Shown piece by piece: positions 11,380 to 24,175 of a stretch of DNA of 64,000 bases; the first letter of the stretch is position 1, and the number at the start of each line of letters is the position of its first letter. The notes below the pieces were generated by a model, which was not told where the DNA came from, did no database searches, and saw nothing but the letters and a program-made list of their open reading frames with translations. Location: the NCBI GenBank assembly GCA_963573305.1, contig OY754334.1, positions 91,137,848 through 91,201,847 on the forward strand, read 5' to 3'. This DNA comes from Pyrrhosoma nymphula (lineage: Eukaryota; Arthropoda; Insecta; Odonata; Coenagrionidae). Made by a program: the position numbers and the translations under genes.

Positions 11380-12975
11380 TAGTGCGTATACATCGTCATA
11401 CCATACTTTCCTTTATTTCTAAATCCAGGAAGTTTTCATCTTTCCTCAGCCCTCTTCTCAGCACCAATCCAATGACCTTTGCGGATGTTCCACAACTCGT
11501 AAAGCTTCGTGGAAAGGGAAGAAAATATTCCCAGCTTACTGCGACTCCTTCCGACCCCATGCCCTCACACCAAAACAACGGCCTTTGGCCCCACCCGAAC
11601 ATCCAATGCACCATCGCACATCCAACCAGCCAGCTATTCCTCCTCCGTCTACAGTCTTGCCCTTCCCTCCTCACGAAACCCACCCCTTTTGCCAAATAGG
11701 ACGCAAGCTATCAACCCTCATACCAACCCACCCCATGACTTACGACCCACCCTCGCCAGCCCGCACAGACAACCAACCGGAATCCCGTCCACCCTTGTTT
11801 TCCACTCCCCCTTCCCATCCTTTTAGTTCCAATTCTTTATTTTTTCCACAAAGATTTTTGTCTTTCTTATTTGAGTTAATATTGTATATGCTATCACGCT
11901 TAATTAAGTGCATGAACTTCATGACTTGCAGGGGTATTAGTCGAGTACATCCATTGAGATTGTGGGAGCGAGTAGCTAAATAAAATCTGTTTCACTGAAA
12001 CTGTGCCTTTAATGTCTAAAGAATGGTTCATGATGCTGGAAATTCACTCCCTGCCTTGCCATACACACATGAGGCGGCTTGGAGCGTGCTATGTAGATAA
12101 GGAACTTCCTTGCGCAATAATTAAAACACGTGAATCTGCAAAGAAAAAAACAAGATTCCGCCGTAAGTCGTATTCTTCAACGGACATTGGCACTTATTCA
12201 GAGGTTGTTTGTCTTGCAAAAAATCTATATATTTTATTTTTTGTGTGACTTCGTTTTTCCAAACGTTCCTTTTCTACTTAGCCAAAAGTTCTGAAATCTG
12301 AAAAAAAATCCCCGTTGTCGAGCACGCGACCAACAGGCCTCCCTCAATGTTTGCTTCCATCTTCATCTCTTGCCGGTTGGTTTTTTTCTTTGGGATCCCC
12401 GAAGGGGTGCACATGGCGGGTGTGTTTTGTTACCTGCAGTTCACCCTCTCTCTCCCCCTCCCCCCCTCGTCCCTTTCCACGAGCCCTTTCCCATGAGTCC
12501 CGCCCATCCCTCGCATTGTCCCGCAAAACCACTACGCCTCAATTCCGGAAATGGGACCGCCCACTTTTCCATCTCGCCCATCCGCACTTCTCAACTCTCA
12601 CATCTCTCGCCTCCCTTTCTGTTGCTTCATTCACACTACCAGCATGTCGACCATCGCACCTAACAATAAGTAAAATATCCTTATTTTTCTACATGTAGGC
12701 TTTCAGTTTGTTCTTTACCAGTCCATTGTCCTCGCATGAATTCTTTCCATCCTTTCCTGGGTCTTTCAGCATTTATTTTTCCATATATTTTACTTATGGG
12801 CGTTGATCTCTCAAAATCTTCACTATCCTCTTGTTTTTCATCCTGTTTATGTGGTTTATTCACATCTTTCTTAGCTCTTTAGCTCATGTGTTTAGTGGTT
12901 TAATTTTGCTATTCTCTCACCATTTTAATTTCTTATTTGAGTTTTTTTCTTTCTCCCAAGCATTTATCTGGATTA
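11380..12975. other. Two C-rich islands in AT-rich spacer
   Basis: C-rich stretches at about 11430-11830 and 12320-12660 produce overlapping Pro/Ser/His-rich ORFs (up to 132 residues) with no recognisable domain. The intervening and following sequence is AT-rich. An 81-residue ORF at 12003-12248 is not recognised and has no supporting context. Confidence 0.5.
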
Positions 12976-13105
12976 TACATCAAGACGGTGAAATTCGCCA
13001 TTTAAAAATCATTCCACTTGACCGGGATTCGAACCCGGATCTTCCAATTGCCGGTCAGGTGTGTAAGCTAGTTACACCACCAAGCCATCTTAACTCAAGG
13101 CAAAT
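12976..13105 (-). repeat. tRNA-derived SINE
   Basis: On the minus strand the head reads GGCTTGGTGGTGTAACTAGC (A box), then CACCTGACCGGCAATTGG, then the B box GGGTTCGAATCCCGGTC. This is tRNA-like in layout but is followed by a shared non-tRNA tail (TTTAAATGGCGAATTTCACC) that also occurs with the copies at 61.5 and 61.7 kb, which marks it as a SINE and not a functional tRNA. Confidence 0.75.
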
Positions 13106-13192
13106 TTCAGCGGGGGTTTATACGAACAAGATGTTCTCTGAATGTCATCCGGGGTTTTATACGAACAAGATGTTCTCTGATGAAGACGGGTA
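13106..13192 (+). repeat. Two-copy tandem repeat of about 39 bp
   Basis: TTATACGAACAAGATGTTCT CTGA occurs twice, once after GGGGG and again after GGGGTT, at about 13120-13139 and 13152-13178. It directly abuts the SINE, so one copy may derive from the SINE flank. Confidence 0.7.
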
Positions 13193-14154
13193 ACTGCGTA
13201 CCACATCATTTGTGCAACCGCAATGATTGGACATTTATCTGAGGTTCTTCATTTCGGTTGTTTCTGGTAATCTATCTGTATGTGTTTCCGGTGTAGCTTC
13301 ATTGCCATAAGCAATTATTTATCTACTGATAGTTTTATAGCTTTTTTATTTTTTCCGTATATTTATTTCTCCATATCATATCTTTTAGGACTCCTGATAC
13401 TCTGTTGGCCTTGACAATAGGTATAACTAACTTATTAACATGAGCTTCCATTATTATGGTCACCATGATCATCATCATCACTCGGTCATGTCCATGGAAA
13501 CTCATGTTACCCATTCACACTACGTCACCTATGCGGGAGCCATTCCATTTTCTGGTCTCAGATTGAATTGCAGAATGAATTAAGCTGCTACTATTGAGAT
13601 AACCAGATTCATCTTTAATGAAATAACCAGCAAAAAGTTAAATAATTTTAATATATAAAATCTATTCAGGAAAAACAATAAGCCTAGTCGGTAACTCATG
13701 TTAAAACTTGCCCTCCTGCTATCAAAACGAAACATGAGTCAGTAAATGTTATATGCGGGGTGAAAGTTGATTTATGAATAATTTTCTAGTAAATCATTGA
13801 ATGACTTTCCTCACCCAATTCCCGAATCTTGCGTTGACTTTTGCTGAGGATGAGTGCTGATTGGTTTATTTTCATGTATTATTCTGTTCTACAAATTGAT
13901 TGATTGGTTTTTGGACAGCCCTTACAATTTTTTCTTTCAATGCGGTGTCATATACCTCTACATCCCAAGCCCATCTATTTCCCCTCCACTGGGTATCTCC
14001 TAAAGTAGTCTGCAATGCGGAGAATGGAAATATGTATTTAACTTTTTACAATCCAATACATAAAAGACGATAATATGGAAGTTGGAATAGAGGACAAGAT
14101 AGAGGGATTGAGACATAGTAATCCCTTATTGGGATAGCATTATTGACGTTTATT
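13193..14154. other. AT-rich spacer with one dispersed repeat copy
   Basis: Mostly AT-rich. At about 13841-14010 lies a copy of a dispersed repeat whose recognisable core is GCTGATTGGTTT, then TTGATTGATTGGTTTTTGGACAG. Related copies are at about 14508-14680 and 20000-20110. Confidence 0.55.
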
Positions 14155-14320
14155 TTAATGACTGAAACCTCGTGGGCCTTTACAACGAGGAATACAACAT
14201 ATAAACGCAGATGAACGCATACAACTATGCCCTGCTGGAGTGGAGCGGGGCTCGAAACCGCGACCCCCAGATTGGTAGTTGAGGACTTTACCCCACTGCC
14301 ACCGGCCTCGGTACGGGACT
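14155..14320 (-). repeat. tRNA-derived SINE (same head as 3.4 kb)
   Basis: Minus strand: GAGGCCGGTGGCAGTGGGGT, AAAGTCCTCAACTACCAATC, and a B-box-like GGTTTCGAGCCCCGC, followed by a tail ending at about 14160. The head matches 3376-3665. Confidence 0.65.
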
Positions 14321-15635
14321 GTTACTTTTTCTATCTCGCCATCACCAATCTGCGCTTCGCAACTCTGCACTCCCTCTCTGTCAAAAGCAAATCCCTGCCC
14401 ACTTTTCCCTTATGCCTACCGCGCCTTTTGAATTCCTCTTCATTTTTCAATTTATCCGTAGATGATCCTCACCAAAGATCCAAATTGCTCGTCTTTCCAA
14501 ACTTTCACTGAGGCATTGGTGCTGATTGGTTTTCTTTTCAATCCGAGTTCTATCAATTGATTAATAGATTTTTTGACAATCCCGGCCTTTATTCCTATCA
14601 TCACGGTATTATCGGTAAACTTTCCCTGGTAGAACCATCAATTTCTCTTCATTGGCTGTATCTCAAATTTGTCTGTTGATTAATGAATGGAAATACTGAA
14701 CTTTCAACTGTTTTTAATAATTGAAAAGAGAATATTCGTATATTGGCAACCACCCTATAACAACTGATGGCCGTGATAGTTTAGTTTTTCTCTCTTGCGT
14801 TTGCTTCTCCAGTTTTCTGGGAATATTATCTTATCTTCCTCTGCCACTACACAAGTTATTAATTCTGTGGTAAGATGGAAAAACTGATATGTTATGTTTT
14901 GAAAATTTTACTAAAGAGCAATTTTAAAGTTTAGTAGGCTCTGAAAAATCTCAAAGTTTAGGTCTTACCTTTTCGTAATAGTTGTAAAACACAGTTTTCT
15001 CATATTTTTTTTTACTTTCCAAATCCAGCGGTACTAGCACTACGAATTTAACGGTATACATAATTCAATTTTGCATATAAACGGACATATCATATTAAGC
15101 CATCTTACCACAGAATTTATCGCTCTATTTTTAAAATGTATTACCTATTTTAAACATAACTTTTTCCACGAAGTGTAGTCTACTCTTCGATTCATCTATT
15201 TTGACTAAAGACGTCGATAGAAGAGTTTGTCTAAAGACCGTCAAATCTATTGCTTGCTTAGTTATTCTTGTACCACTCCTTTACACTTTACCTTGTAATA
15301 TTTTCTAATCGCCCGAATGATCTTACTTATTTAACTTGCCTTGCTTTACTGCTGCACGTAATACTTTACCCTTTTGCCTAACCCTGGCTAGATCAGTGGT
15401 TGAAATATTAGTTAGACAGATTTACTTTTATTATTATTTATTTCCTATTAAAATACATTTATCTTTGCAGACATTTCTTTACTTAATATAATAATCAGTG
15501 GGAATTCCCAAAATACCAACTTATTGTCTTTAGTATGGCAAGATACATTAATAAATGAATGAATGAACAAATTAATAACTGGAAAAAATGACTCCCTCTC
15601 TCAAACACTCCAATAGCATTCTCAGGGTCTAAATC
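14321..15635. other. AT-rich spacer with second copy of a dispersed repeat
   Basis: The segment 14508-14680 repeats the core of 13841-14010 (CTGAGG, GCTGATTGGTTTTC, ATCAATTGATTAATAG, TTGACAATCC). From 14690 to 15635 the sequence is AT-rich with nothing recognised. Confidence 0.5.
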
Positions 15636-15689
15636 ATGCTTAAAAAATTGCAATTAATACCCTTAAATGACCAAAATGTACCCCTAGTT

Positions 15690-16130
15690 CTAATTACAAT
15701 TGTCCTTTTCGGACGGTATGACACAAATGCACACTATACGTGTCTGGATCTGCAGTTTGCAGCTGGGGTTGTCCTCGTGATCTCCTCGGGAACTATTCGT
15801 CCTAGGCTGACTGCAGCTTCTCTGAACAATATTGCCTCCCGTTTTACTTAGTATGTCAAAGTGTAAGTTAAACGTCCAGTCTATCTGCACAGAAAGAGTC
15901 TCTTGCGACCGTCGCGTTCTATTTTCAGAGAGAGTCTCCTGCGATCGTTTCTTTCTATGCTCAGAGAGAGTGAAGTCTCGACGCCTCTCCAATTGTCTAT
16001 TTTCTCCGTCGTAATTGTTGTCCCACCCTATGAAAAACAAATGCATGCAAATATCTGTATCGTCGAGTTTCCAGCCGCTATTGCTATTAATGTATCGCCC
16101 TAGCTTGCTTGGCCTATGGTGCGCTCTCAT
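15690..16130 (-). other. 146-codon ORF with 12-residue repeats, unrecognised
   Basis: An uninterrupted minus-strand ORF of 146 residues. Its middle contains two similar 12-residue units (RKKRSQETLSEN and RTRRSQETLSVQ), produced by a 36-bp DNA tandem repeat at 15891-15926 and 15927-15962 with a partial third unit. I do not recognise a domain, and no splice sites or promoter stand out. It may be chance, because a 36-bp repeat keeps frame whichever frame it is in. Confidence 0.2.
15891..15983 (+). repeat. 36-bp tandem repeat, about 2.5 copies
   Basis: Units begin AGAAAGAGTCTCTTGCGACC (15891) and AGAGAGAGTCTCCTGCGATC (15927), with a partial third copy AGAGAGAGTGAAGTCTCGAC at 15963. Confidence 0.75.
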
Positions 16131-16139
16131 AGATTGGCG

Positions 16140-19100
16140 ATAGTTACCATGCCAAAGCGATCTGGTTTCCCCCGCCTCCTATCGTGTGCACATTCACTGA
16201 AGCAATAGGCAATATGGCGTCGAATTGTTATGCTACAACCTCAAATCGCATTTTTATTCTTAGATGGAGACATTAAATTTATATGACGCTGATGTCACTG
16301 CTCTCTCTTTTATAAGATCTTTTTTGCAGCTCTGACTATTGCCCGTCAGCTTATCGCAATGAGTGAATATAAATTCGTTATCTTATCACAACAGGATTGT
16401 TTCTCCCTTGCGTTCGTCTTTTTTGATTAGCTGGGTATAAAACGCCTTGAATGAAACAATAGGTAAATAAAATGAGTGGGCCTCGATTAAAAATATATTC
16501 GTTCTCCGAGTTATTTTGGTACAAAACTTTCATTTCAATAATTTTAATATAATTAATAGCAGTTGGCCTGCATTAAAACATAATATTTTTATTTCAACAA
16601 CCATCCCTCTGCTCTTTGATAATATGCAAGGGCAATTTTAAAGCGTTCGAACATGCACTTTACGGAATTATGTGAATGAATAACTCTCATATCATGGAGA
16701 GGAATGAAAGAATCTATTAACAGCCTTGCGAGAGATAACGGAAAACATGAGGGGTTACTACTTGCGCAAGTCCCTTCATTACTCAACAATCTTTGGGCAA
16801 TTCGGTTCACTCGTGCCAGTGGACAAAGATTCATTGTCTGCCGTGCAGAAAGGGTGAGGGGGTGGGCACGGTGTTTTGAGCGGGGGAGGGACCTTCAAAG
16901 GGTTTCCCGCGAGTGAGGACGTTTCAAAATGACCCTGTCTTCCCTTCTCCCTTCACTTGACCCAACCCTCGACATTTTCTCCACCCCTTCACCTCCACCC
17001 TCCCGGGGGTTCCCCATCCGACTGGCATGTACCTCCTCCTCCCCGTCCCAGCCCCCCCTCCCAACCAGCGTAGTGCGCAGACTTACGAACGCAACAACAT
17101 GAAGCCTTCACGAGCGCGGTATATCGCCCGGGGTGGAGGCGGCGGCGGTGCGGTCTCGAGCTGCCGCCTCCACAAACGCCCCCCTGGTACATCCACCTCT
17201 ACCGGCCCCTTGGGAGCGATCGCAAACATTGTGTTCACTTGGTGTACTCAAAGGGTCTCCCTTCCCTCTCCGTCCCTTCCTATGCACCGAAGGGCCGCAG
17301 GTAGGGTGGGAGGAGGGCCTACCATTAGTGACAACGGCAATGCGGTGCCTCTCTTCACCGTCGCCGTCTTTCCCTTCTTGTTTTGTCTGCCTCTGCTCAT
17401 TCCTCTCCCGTCCTTTGTTCTTCCATTCGAGAGGTCACTGACGATGCGATGTTCGACAACGTTTTCAGTAGATATTGCCGAGAGAAAAAGACCCACCTGG
17501 ACCGTATATCGAACTACGGACGTTTGGCTTGTAAGGCCAATGTGCATATTTCTACGCTACCTAGGCTTCTTGTTTCTCGCGGCAATTTTTAGAGCATTCA
17601 AGAAAACTAGACGTGTCACGCATTGTCAGAAAGAGGCAGTCATTTTCTCCATTTTTTATTTTGATGTTCTTTTGCGTTTCATCGAGGGTTTGATGAAGGC
17701 AGCCACAGTTCAGAAAGATTCAGGTAAAGTTGGAGAATTTAGACGAATCAGATTAGCTGTAGAGAGCGCTTTATTTCATCTCTGAATCATCTGGAGGACA
17801 TGCGGCTCTGTCATCTTTGAAAAAGATCAACAAAATCACTGGTTCCAAGTGCAAATAGGCTTTTATTCAGGCTTTTAAATTTTAGGATCAAATTTAGATT
17901 GGATTCAACTAAAAATACTGCATATTAGCTAAAACAAGTTTAGTAGCACCATCCTGTGCCCTTCCACTGCGTCTGAGATTTCTCTCAGGTGAAGCGTTCA
18001 CATTTGAAACGTTCAAATTTATCAGAATAACTCTGTACCTCTAAATTTTAGTTCTTGATCAATTGAATTAGCGTCTAAGTTAGCAATGAAATCATGCTAA
18101 AATTCAGTCTCAAGTGGGCCGTGAGAACAAAACATTTTTGGGAAGTTTTTCTCAGGGTCTGATGCATTATTTTGTTATAATTGCAAATGAAATTCTTTCA
18201 ATCTGTCTCCTTCTATGTACATTGATGGATTGATAGAAATGACTGTATTGAGAGAATTTGGCGTGAGCTATACTGATTTTTGTTTTTCTGTCTCCATCTT
18301 CACCATCAATAGTGACTTAAAAAATAAAAGAAGACCGACAGAAAGACTTTAGTTCCCAGACTTCATTAGCCGTTTTTCTATCATTTCCGTCGCAAGGCTT
18401 CTCATCAGAAAAATTTTTGTACAGCCACATATTTGGAGTGAATACGTCCTCGTTTCCCGGCCGGTTCAAGGGTCTACCTTCCCCATAAAAAAATAAGATC
18501 CAAAGAACTTTGATTATCAGATGAACTCGTCCCTCACAACGAATGCAATGAAAATGTGAACTTTCCATTTGCTCTAGTGTGCCTCTCACTTCACAACGCA
18601 ACAGCGCACTTGCTTTCCATTCGTTTCAGAACTTGCACTGCACTAGACAGCGCACTTAAAAAAATATAGGAAGCAGAGTTGATATGAGATTGACAATAAA
18701 ATAACTTCAATAATCGCATCCGTGATTTTGTTGAAGTGTTTCATTTTCGTCAAAGGCGTCAAGCATGGATGATGTGAAGTTTTTAGTTATTCTGTGTTAA
18801 AAAGGTTACATTTATAAGTATGTACTTTAAACGGATTTGTGAAATATTTACATAATATTTGTAAACTATGTGTGACCACGAAATGCAATCTTTCGAGAGA
18901 TTACCGAAAGTTTCGCCTGCGCACATCGTTACATTCATCGTCATTTGATTTCGCTAAAGTGCGCCAATGTGTTCCGATCTGCTCTAACTTTAGCGCCTTG
19001 AATGGAAAGCTCTCTATCACGAAAATACCTCCGAGCAAATAGACTTCCAAGCCGGTTTAAAAGCATCATCAAGAGCTGCATCTTCCCAATGAAGTGAATA

Positions 19101-19284
19101 AGTGAAGCAGGGATGAAGGGTGGTGAAATTAGGAGTAGGGAAAACGTGAATGGGTGGATTTTAAGAAAAGGATTGTCGGTTGGTTGGAGAGAGACTCTTA
19201 GTTTAGTAAGGTGAGGATCATTTTGGAATGAAGGACGGGCAGGGCGCCGTAGGGGCCTAGCGCCGCCTTTACCCTTCTCTTTGA
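16140..19284. other. Spacer with a GC-rich block at about 16.9-17.5 kb
   Basis: 16140-16900 and 17800-19280 are AT-rich and unrecognised. The block 16900-17450 is GC-rich and supports a 252-residue plus-strand ORF (17027-17785) plus overlapping ORFs on both strands. The start of the long ORF is Pro- and Ser-rich from composition; I find no domain, signal peptide or neighbouring exon that would support it. Confidence 0.45.
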
Positions 19285-19480
19285 ACGAAAGACGCCACAA
19301 AGGGGTCCACAGTTTAACGTCCCATCTGACGAACGGACTGCTACACTGGAAGTGCTCTACACGTGGCACCTCAATTAGGGATCGAGATTTCGCAGGAAAG
19401 TTTCTGTCACTGCCGGGATTTGAAACCAAAACCACACGATGGATAGCCAGTACTATAGCCACACTGCATCAACCCGATTG
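19285..19480 (-). repeat. tRNA-derived SINE, GGCTAGAATACTGGC family
   Basis: On the minus strand the head is GTGTGGCTATAGTACTGGC, followed by the B-box-like GGTTTCAAATCCCGGC, then GTGTAGAGCACTTCC and CGTCAGATGGGACGTTAAAC. The same blocks in the same order occur at 51848-52180 and 31651-31835, so this is a SINE family with at least three long copies here. Confidence 0.75.
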
Positions 19481-19539
19481 TATTTTAAGGAAGAAGAGAG
19501 AGGACTAAAGGGAGTGATGGAGGGAAAAAATTAAAACGT

Positions 19540-20110
19540 AACCGATCGCTTGGGACCTTCTCGAGGAGGCTGGGGTCCACAAGCCTCACGTTCACCGCCG
19601 CTCTTGCCTTCCCTTTTTACCCCCTCCCTTGAACCTTTACCCCAAACAAGTCCCCTCCCACGCAAAACCTCTTCCACCTCCCTCTCATCCCACCGGGAGA
19701 TACCTACTCTCGCAGTAATCCAACGCTCGCTTATTAAGTAACGTCGGATTCGATTAGACGGCCTAATGCGATCTTCATCCCTCTCGTCAAGTGCTCTCTC
19801 CCCCTCCCTCTGCCCTTTCCATCCCCTCCACCGGAACACCATCCACTTGCTTCCTCTCCCGTGCCCGTTCTACTCAGTTCCTTCCCTCCCCCTCACCGAA
19901 TTCACCCCATCCCATCTCCTTGTCACGAATTCGTATCCGTTTCAGTGTTTCACACGTGTACCATCAAAAAGAGTAAGTTCACGTTCATTCGTTGACTCAA
20001 TACTTAGATTCGTGTTCCGCTCATCATCATTATTGGGAATTCTACCAGTTGATTGACATGCTTTAGGACAGCCCTTATCCCAACTTCCCGACTTCTGAAC
20101 CGTCTTCTAA
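19540..20110. other. C/T-rich island ending in a dispersed repeat
   Basis: About 19560-19960 is strongly pyrimidine-rich on the plus strand and yields only compositional ORFs. At 20000-20110 there is a copy of the repeat seen at 13.9 and 14.5 kb (ATTCTACCAGTTGATTGACA, then GGACAGCCCTTATCCC). Confidence 0.5.
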
Positions 20111-21799
20111 GTTTCCCTCACATGAACAGGAAATCAAAATATAAACTTTTGACGCAAAACCTGCGTTCGCAAACATTAAAGAGAATGACATCGGAGTTTG
20201 ATGTTTTAGTTATACCAAAATGAAATCAACATTGATCTATATAAAGTGTGTAGCTTTAGTCTTTTTGCAGTTGTCTATCACTATTCATTCACAAGTGATG
20301 TAATCCATGGTCTTTTAATGTACGCGGTCATTACTTCGATATGCCCATTTGGACTGTCAATGGGAATGAAGGATTGGTTTAGTGCACTTTTTTCCCTTAC
20401 TTCATCGGAACTTTGTCCAATTAAAAGTGTTGGTTCAGGGCTCAAAAAGGATTAACAATGTATGGTAACTATACGCAAGTAATTACGAGTAGTAACTGTC
20501 CCAGGCCACACGCGGTTTAGAACAATATGCGCAAGGATAACCGCGAAAACATGCAATTTTTCCTGAATAACATTACATAATAACTGAAACAGCCAATTCT
20601 GAGGTTTATTTTGGCGTTGAAAACGGGTTAAAAAGGAAATTGAATGGTACCACTTTAGTCTAAGTTATTTACTTTATTATTGTTACTATTTGGTACCTTA
20701 AACTTACATTCATTACATACATACATTAAAAATTCTGACTTGTTTATATCTCGAATTTTATAACATTGAAACCCCATGAGGAAAAATTTGGATTTTGCAT
20801 TGGACCCCGATTCTGGGATCAAAAGGTCAAATTTCTAAAATTTCGCTTACACTTGAGAAAATATTACTTTTTTCTACCCGTGTGCCAAATTTCATCAACG
20901 CGGCACTAACGGAAGTGTCCAAAACTAAAGATCAAAAATGACACACGATTAATGGGACAGTCTGCATTAATACGCCTATTGTGTACCTAAAAGAGAAAAT
21001 CACTAACTCAAAAAAACTCCAGTTTATTTCTCGTTCAAGTGAGCTCTTTGAATTTGAATCCTTAGATTTCAAGACATCGTAATATACTGAATGTAAACTA
21101 AAAAAATCGCAGGAATCCGAACATTTAGAGCAAAAATATTTGGAAGACTACCTATCCTCTCATCCAACGGAATATCGTTTTTTTGCAAAAATTCTAGAGA
21201 AAATATTTGTGTCAAAAAGTAAATAAACTTAACATTTTGTTCACTAAATCTTTGATTTGGTGGAATGGCGGCTTCCACAAGAGTCGAGTGAGGGCCCAAG
21301 CCTATTAGTTGTGAAGCTTATTTGACCCATAAGGCTTAGGTACCCTAACGGTTTTCTTAATTATTCTCGCTTTGGCGTCGCAGATAATCGAGCTCTCCCA
21401 TCTTCCAAAGGAGTCGGCTGCCTATCCACGTGCCTGTAGGCACTTGAATCCTTTCATGCCAAGTGACCCCAGGGAAATTACTTCTTGCCGTGATTGAAGC
21501 AAATACTGTGGCCTTTCAAATGTACTGAAATTGGTATTTTCTACACTATTTTATTGCAAACCCTCGTCCAATTTATTCACATTTGCGTAAACCATAGGAG
21601 GATTTGAGAAATGTTTGTGTTGAAGAATGAAGCTTGTCGAGGTTTAAAAATGAAATATTTTAGAGATGACAGAGTTTTGGGCTGTTTCATGGGCCGTCAA
21701 TATTAATGCGTAATATTCTCATGTAATATAAGTTGAACAGCAGCTCTTTCTTTAGCCATATCTAATTACTTGAGCAACATATACTCTAGTGAGCATTTG
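20111..21799. other. AT-rich spacer, nothing recognised
   Basis: No gene is seen. ORFs at 20246-20455 and 21069-21299 show no recognisable motif. The 20760-20960 stretch reads like the untranslated part of a mobile element but matches nothing else in the window. Confidence 0.5.
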
Positions 21800-21839
21800 T
21801 ATACATACATTTGCAGTATAATCTTTCGTTAAACATTCT

Positions 21840-23400
21840 AATTTCCACTTATTACTACTTTCACACATTCCCCTATGAATTTCGTGATATGATCTGTGTG
21901 ATAATCGAATCGGCAGGATGTAACGGGGTGGAGCCCGCTCCGAAGGAGGATTTGATACTGCAGGGTGGTGGCGGGGAGGCTGTTTGGAGTGCGTCCGTGG
22001 AATGGTCATTTAACTCTGTGATTATGAATGCAGTGTTTTAATGAAATCAATTACTTTATATTCCTACTTTTAATATTTAATGTCCTACTACCATGGTTGA
22101 AGCGTTTCCCTGTCATTACTGAGACACACATCAATTTCAATGATACAATTTAAGTATTGTACCTTTGTAATCGGGATGAACGCTCGAAGCCATCCATGGT
22201 CGATGTTTAAATAAGTATGGAAAAATATGAAATTTGACTTGGCTCCCTCCCACTATCCCACAACGATAATTCTGAAACTCACTATAAAAGGTATTTCCTT
22301 CCTGCATATTATACGAAGGCGTTCACCATGAAAGTATTTATTATTTATAATTACGCAAAGGCGTTGAAGCTGGTCAAGACTTTTAAGTCGTATCGTTTAA
22401 TTGTTTCAATGCCCAAATTATTGAATTAATGTAAAATCGAATTTTTCAGCGGACCTTTCTTGTACCTCGCCTAATTAGCTGGTGGGATTTGTAAAATTTC
22501 TTCACAATGATGAAACAAAGCTCACCTTTTTTCCCGCAGATTTCATCTTATATCTGCGTAAAAAACAAATTAATCATGTATCACATCACCTAATTTCTTT
22601 ATTAACTCTGTGTTACGTTAACGTGGGTGTATTTGTACAAGTGCATGTACTCTTTTCTTCCCCTAATCATACTAATTTACTTTAATTTCCTATTCCGGAA
22701 ACTTACCACCATCCCCCATGTATTTCACCTTGTTTTAGCGTTTTCCCTTGATAAAGGGGTAAAAACTCGATACCATGGCCGGCGTTCAAGTACAAGCATG
22801 AAATTTGTTATTTAAGTGTGCTACTTTCCCAAGTAGTTAATCCTGAAACTGTTCTTAAAAAGGTTTTTTATACTAGAGAACGGTATGGAGGTGTTCATTC
22901 TAATATTAATGTCCTACTTATACCTACACTAACGTGTTGAAACTGGCGAAGGATTTTTTAAAAGTTGAATTGCCTAGAAACCTGTTGTGGAAAAACCAAG
23001 CTCGATTTGTGTTGTATCACCTTCTTACTATATTTACTCAGTGCTTTCATATTCTTGTATGTCTTTGCGCAAGTTCATGTGCAATCTCTTCTTTCCCTAA
23101 ACACCCTCATTGTATATCAACTTATGTCCTGGAAGCCCGCAAATATGTTGAAATTGGTAAAGCTTTAAAATTGCCATGCGTAAAACTCAGTGGAAAAATC
23201 AAGTTGGATTTGTGTCATCTCACCTTCTTACTAAATTAACTCAGTGTTTTCATAAACCTGGGGTGTATTTGCACAAGTGAACATGCACTCTTTTCTTCTC
23301 CTAAACATCTTCATTTTATATCATCCTATTTAAACTGGAAACCCACCTCCATCCCCCATATGCGTTTCGTGATATGATTTGTATGGGACTCGAATCGAGG
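21840..23400 (+). repeat. Diverged tandem repeat block
   Basis: Several phrases recur in order: GTTGAAACTGGCGAAGG / GTTGAAATTGGTAAAG / GTTGAAGCTGGTCAAG (22934, 23149, 22355); ACTCAGTGCTTTCATA / ACTCAGTGTTTTCATA (23037, 23239); GTATTTGTACAAGTGCATG / GTATTTGCACAAGTGAACATG (22629, 23265); and TTTCGTGATATGATCTGTG / TTTCGTGATATGATTTGTA (21881, 23366). Spacing is irregular (about 200-400 bases), so units have lost or gained sequence. ORFs of 62-101 residues in this block are by-products. Confidence 0.6.
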
Positions 23401-23918
23401 TTATAGAGCGGGGAGGAGAAGAAGGAAGAGTGTGAGGCTTTTGGGTGGAGGGTGCGTGGGGGAGGGGTTTCTAGTTCGTCTGTGCGTACGTGGACGCGTT
23501 TGTGCGTGTCGCGTGGGGTGGTGTGGTGGAGAGGGGGGTGACGAGAGCTCAGAGGAGGGTTGAGGGGGGGGTGCGTGTAGGGGTGGGTGTTGCGGGTGTG
23601 GGGGTATAGAAGCTGCTGCCTGCAATCCCATTTTCCCCGTATACATCCTCCCGCGTAATCCGCGCCACCTCCACTTCCGCCTCACCAAACACTCTGAATC
23701 GGCCGTGGAATCGCAGGAGATGGCGGCCCTGAAGGGGTGTGGGCGGTTCGGCCGGGGGGCGCGGGGGGTGTGCGCCGTGGAGGAGGGAACGGGGGACGTA
23801 CGCAAGGGGTGGCGATGAGGGGTTTGAGGGAGAACTGCGGGGGTTGGGTTGGGAAGGTAGGAGAGGGAAAGGGGTTGTCGGTCGGGACGTTGCGTGGGAT
23901 GGCAGCGTACGGGCGTTG
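23401..23918. other. G-rich island, left part (target of Transib insertion)
   Basis: Plus strand is very G-rich with long GGGGTG and GGGGAG runs and CpG. It is continuous with 26943-27200 once the inserted element is removed. A 176-residue minus ORF (Pro-rich) is compositional. The last five bases, CGTTG at 23914-23918, are the left copy of the target duplication. Confidence 0.6.
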
Positions 23919-23953
23919 CACAGTGGGGCAAAATCCCAAAAATCTGGCCGAAA
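23919..23953 (+). repeat. Left terminal inverted repeat of the Transib-like element
   Basis: Starts CACAGTGGGGCAAAATCC and ends in GGCCGAAA. It differs from the right end at two positions. An A5 run preceded by CC lies 10 bases inside the heptamer, vaguely like a recombination-signal nonamer, but the spacing is not 12 or 23. Confidence 0.9.
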
Positions 23954-24175
23954 GACGAAAAAAAAAGTTTTTATTCAGGGAATTTTAAGTATGCAGTTGG
24001 GTAGACTGATGTACAATGTATCTAATTTCATCGTTAGAAAAGACCCAAAGCTTGAATCTGACTACTTGCATCATTTGAAAAGTGACCTTTGAAAGAGCAA
24101 CTTCGGCGCGACACAAAATAAGTGAAATACCAGTTACTTCAAACACGTGTAAAAGTGCAATTTTAACAATTCAAA

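Noticed and set aside
13020..13090. Possible functional tRNA gene
   Set aside because: A and B boxes are present, but the fold is poor and the same head plus non-tRNA tail recurs at 61.5 and 61.7 kb, which marks a SINE.
17027..17785. 252-codon plus-strand ORF
   Set aside because: Its first half is compositional, the second half has no recognisable domain, and no splice or promoter context supports it.
23919..23940. True 12- or 23-type recombination signal in the transposon end
   Set aside because: The heptamer is exact, but the A-rich block begins 10 bases inside, not 12 or 23, and matches the nonamer only loosely.
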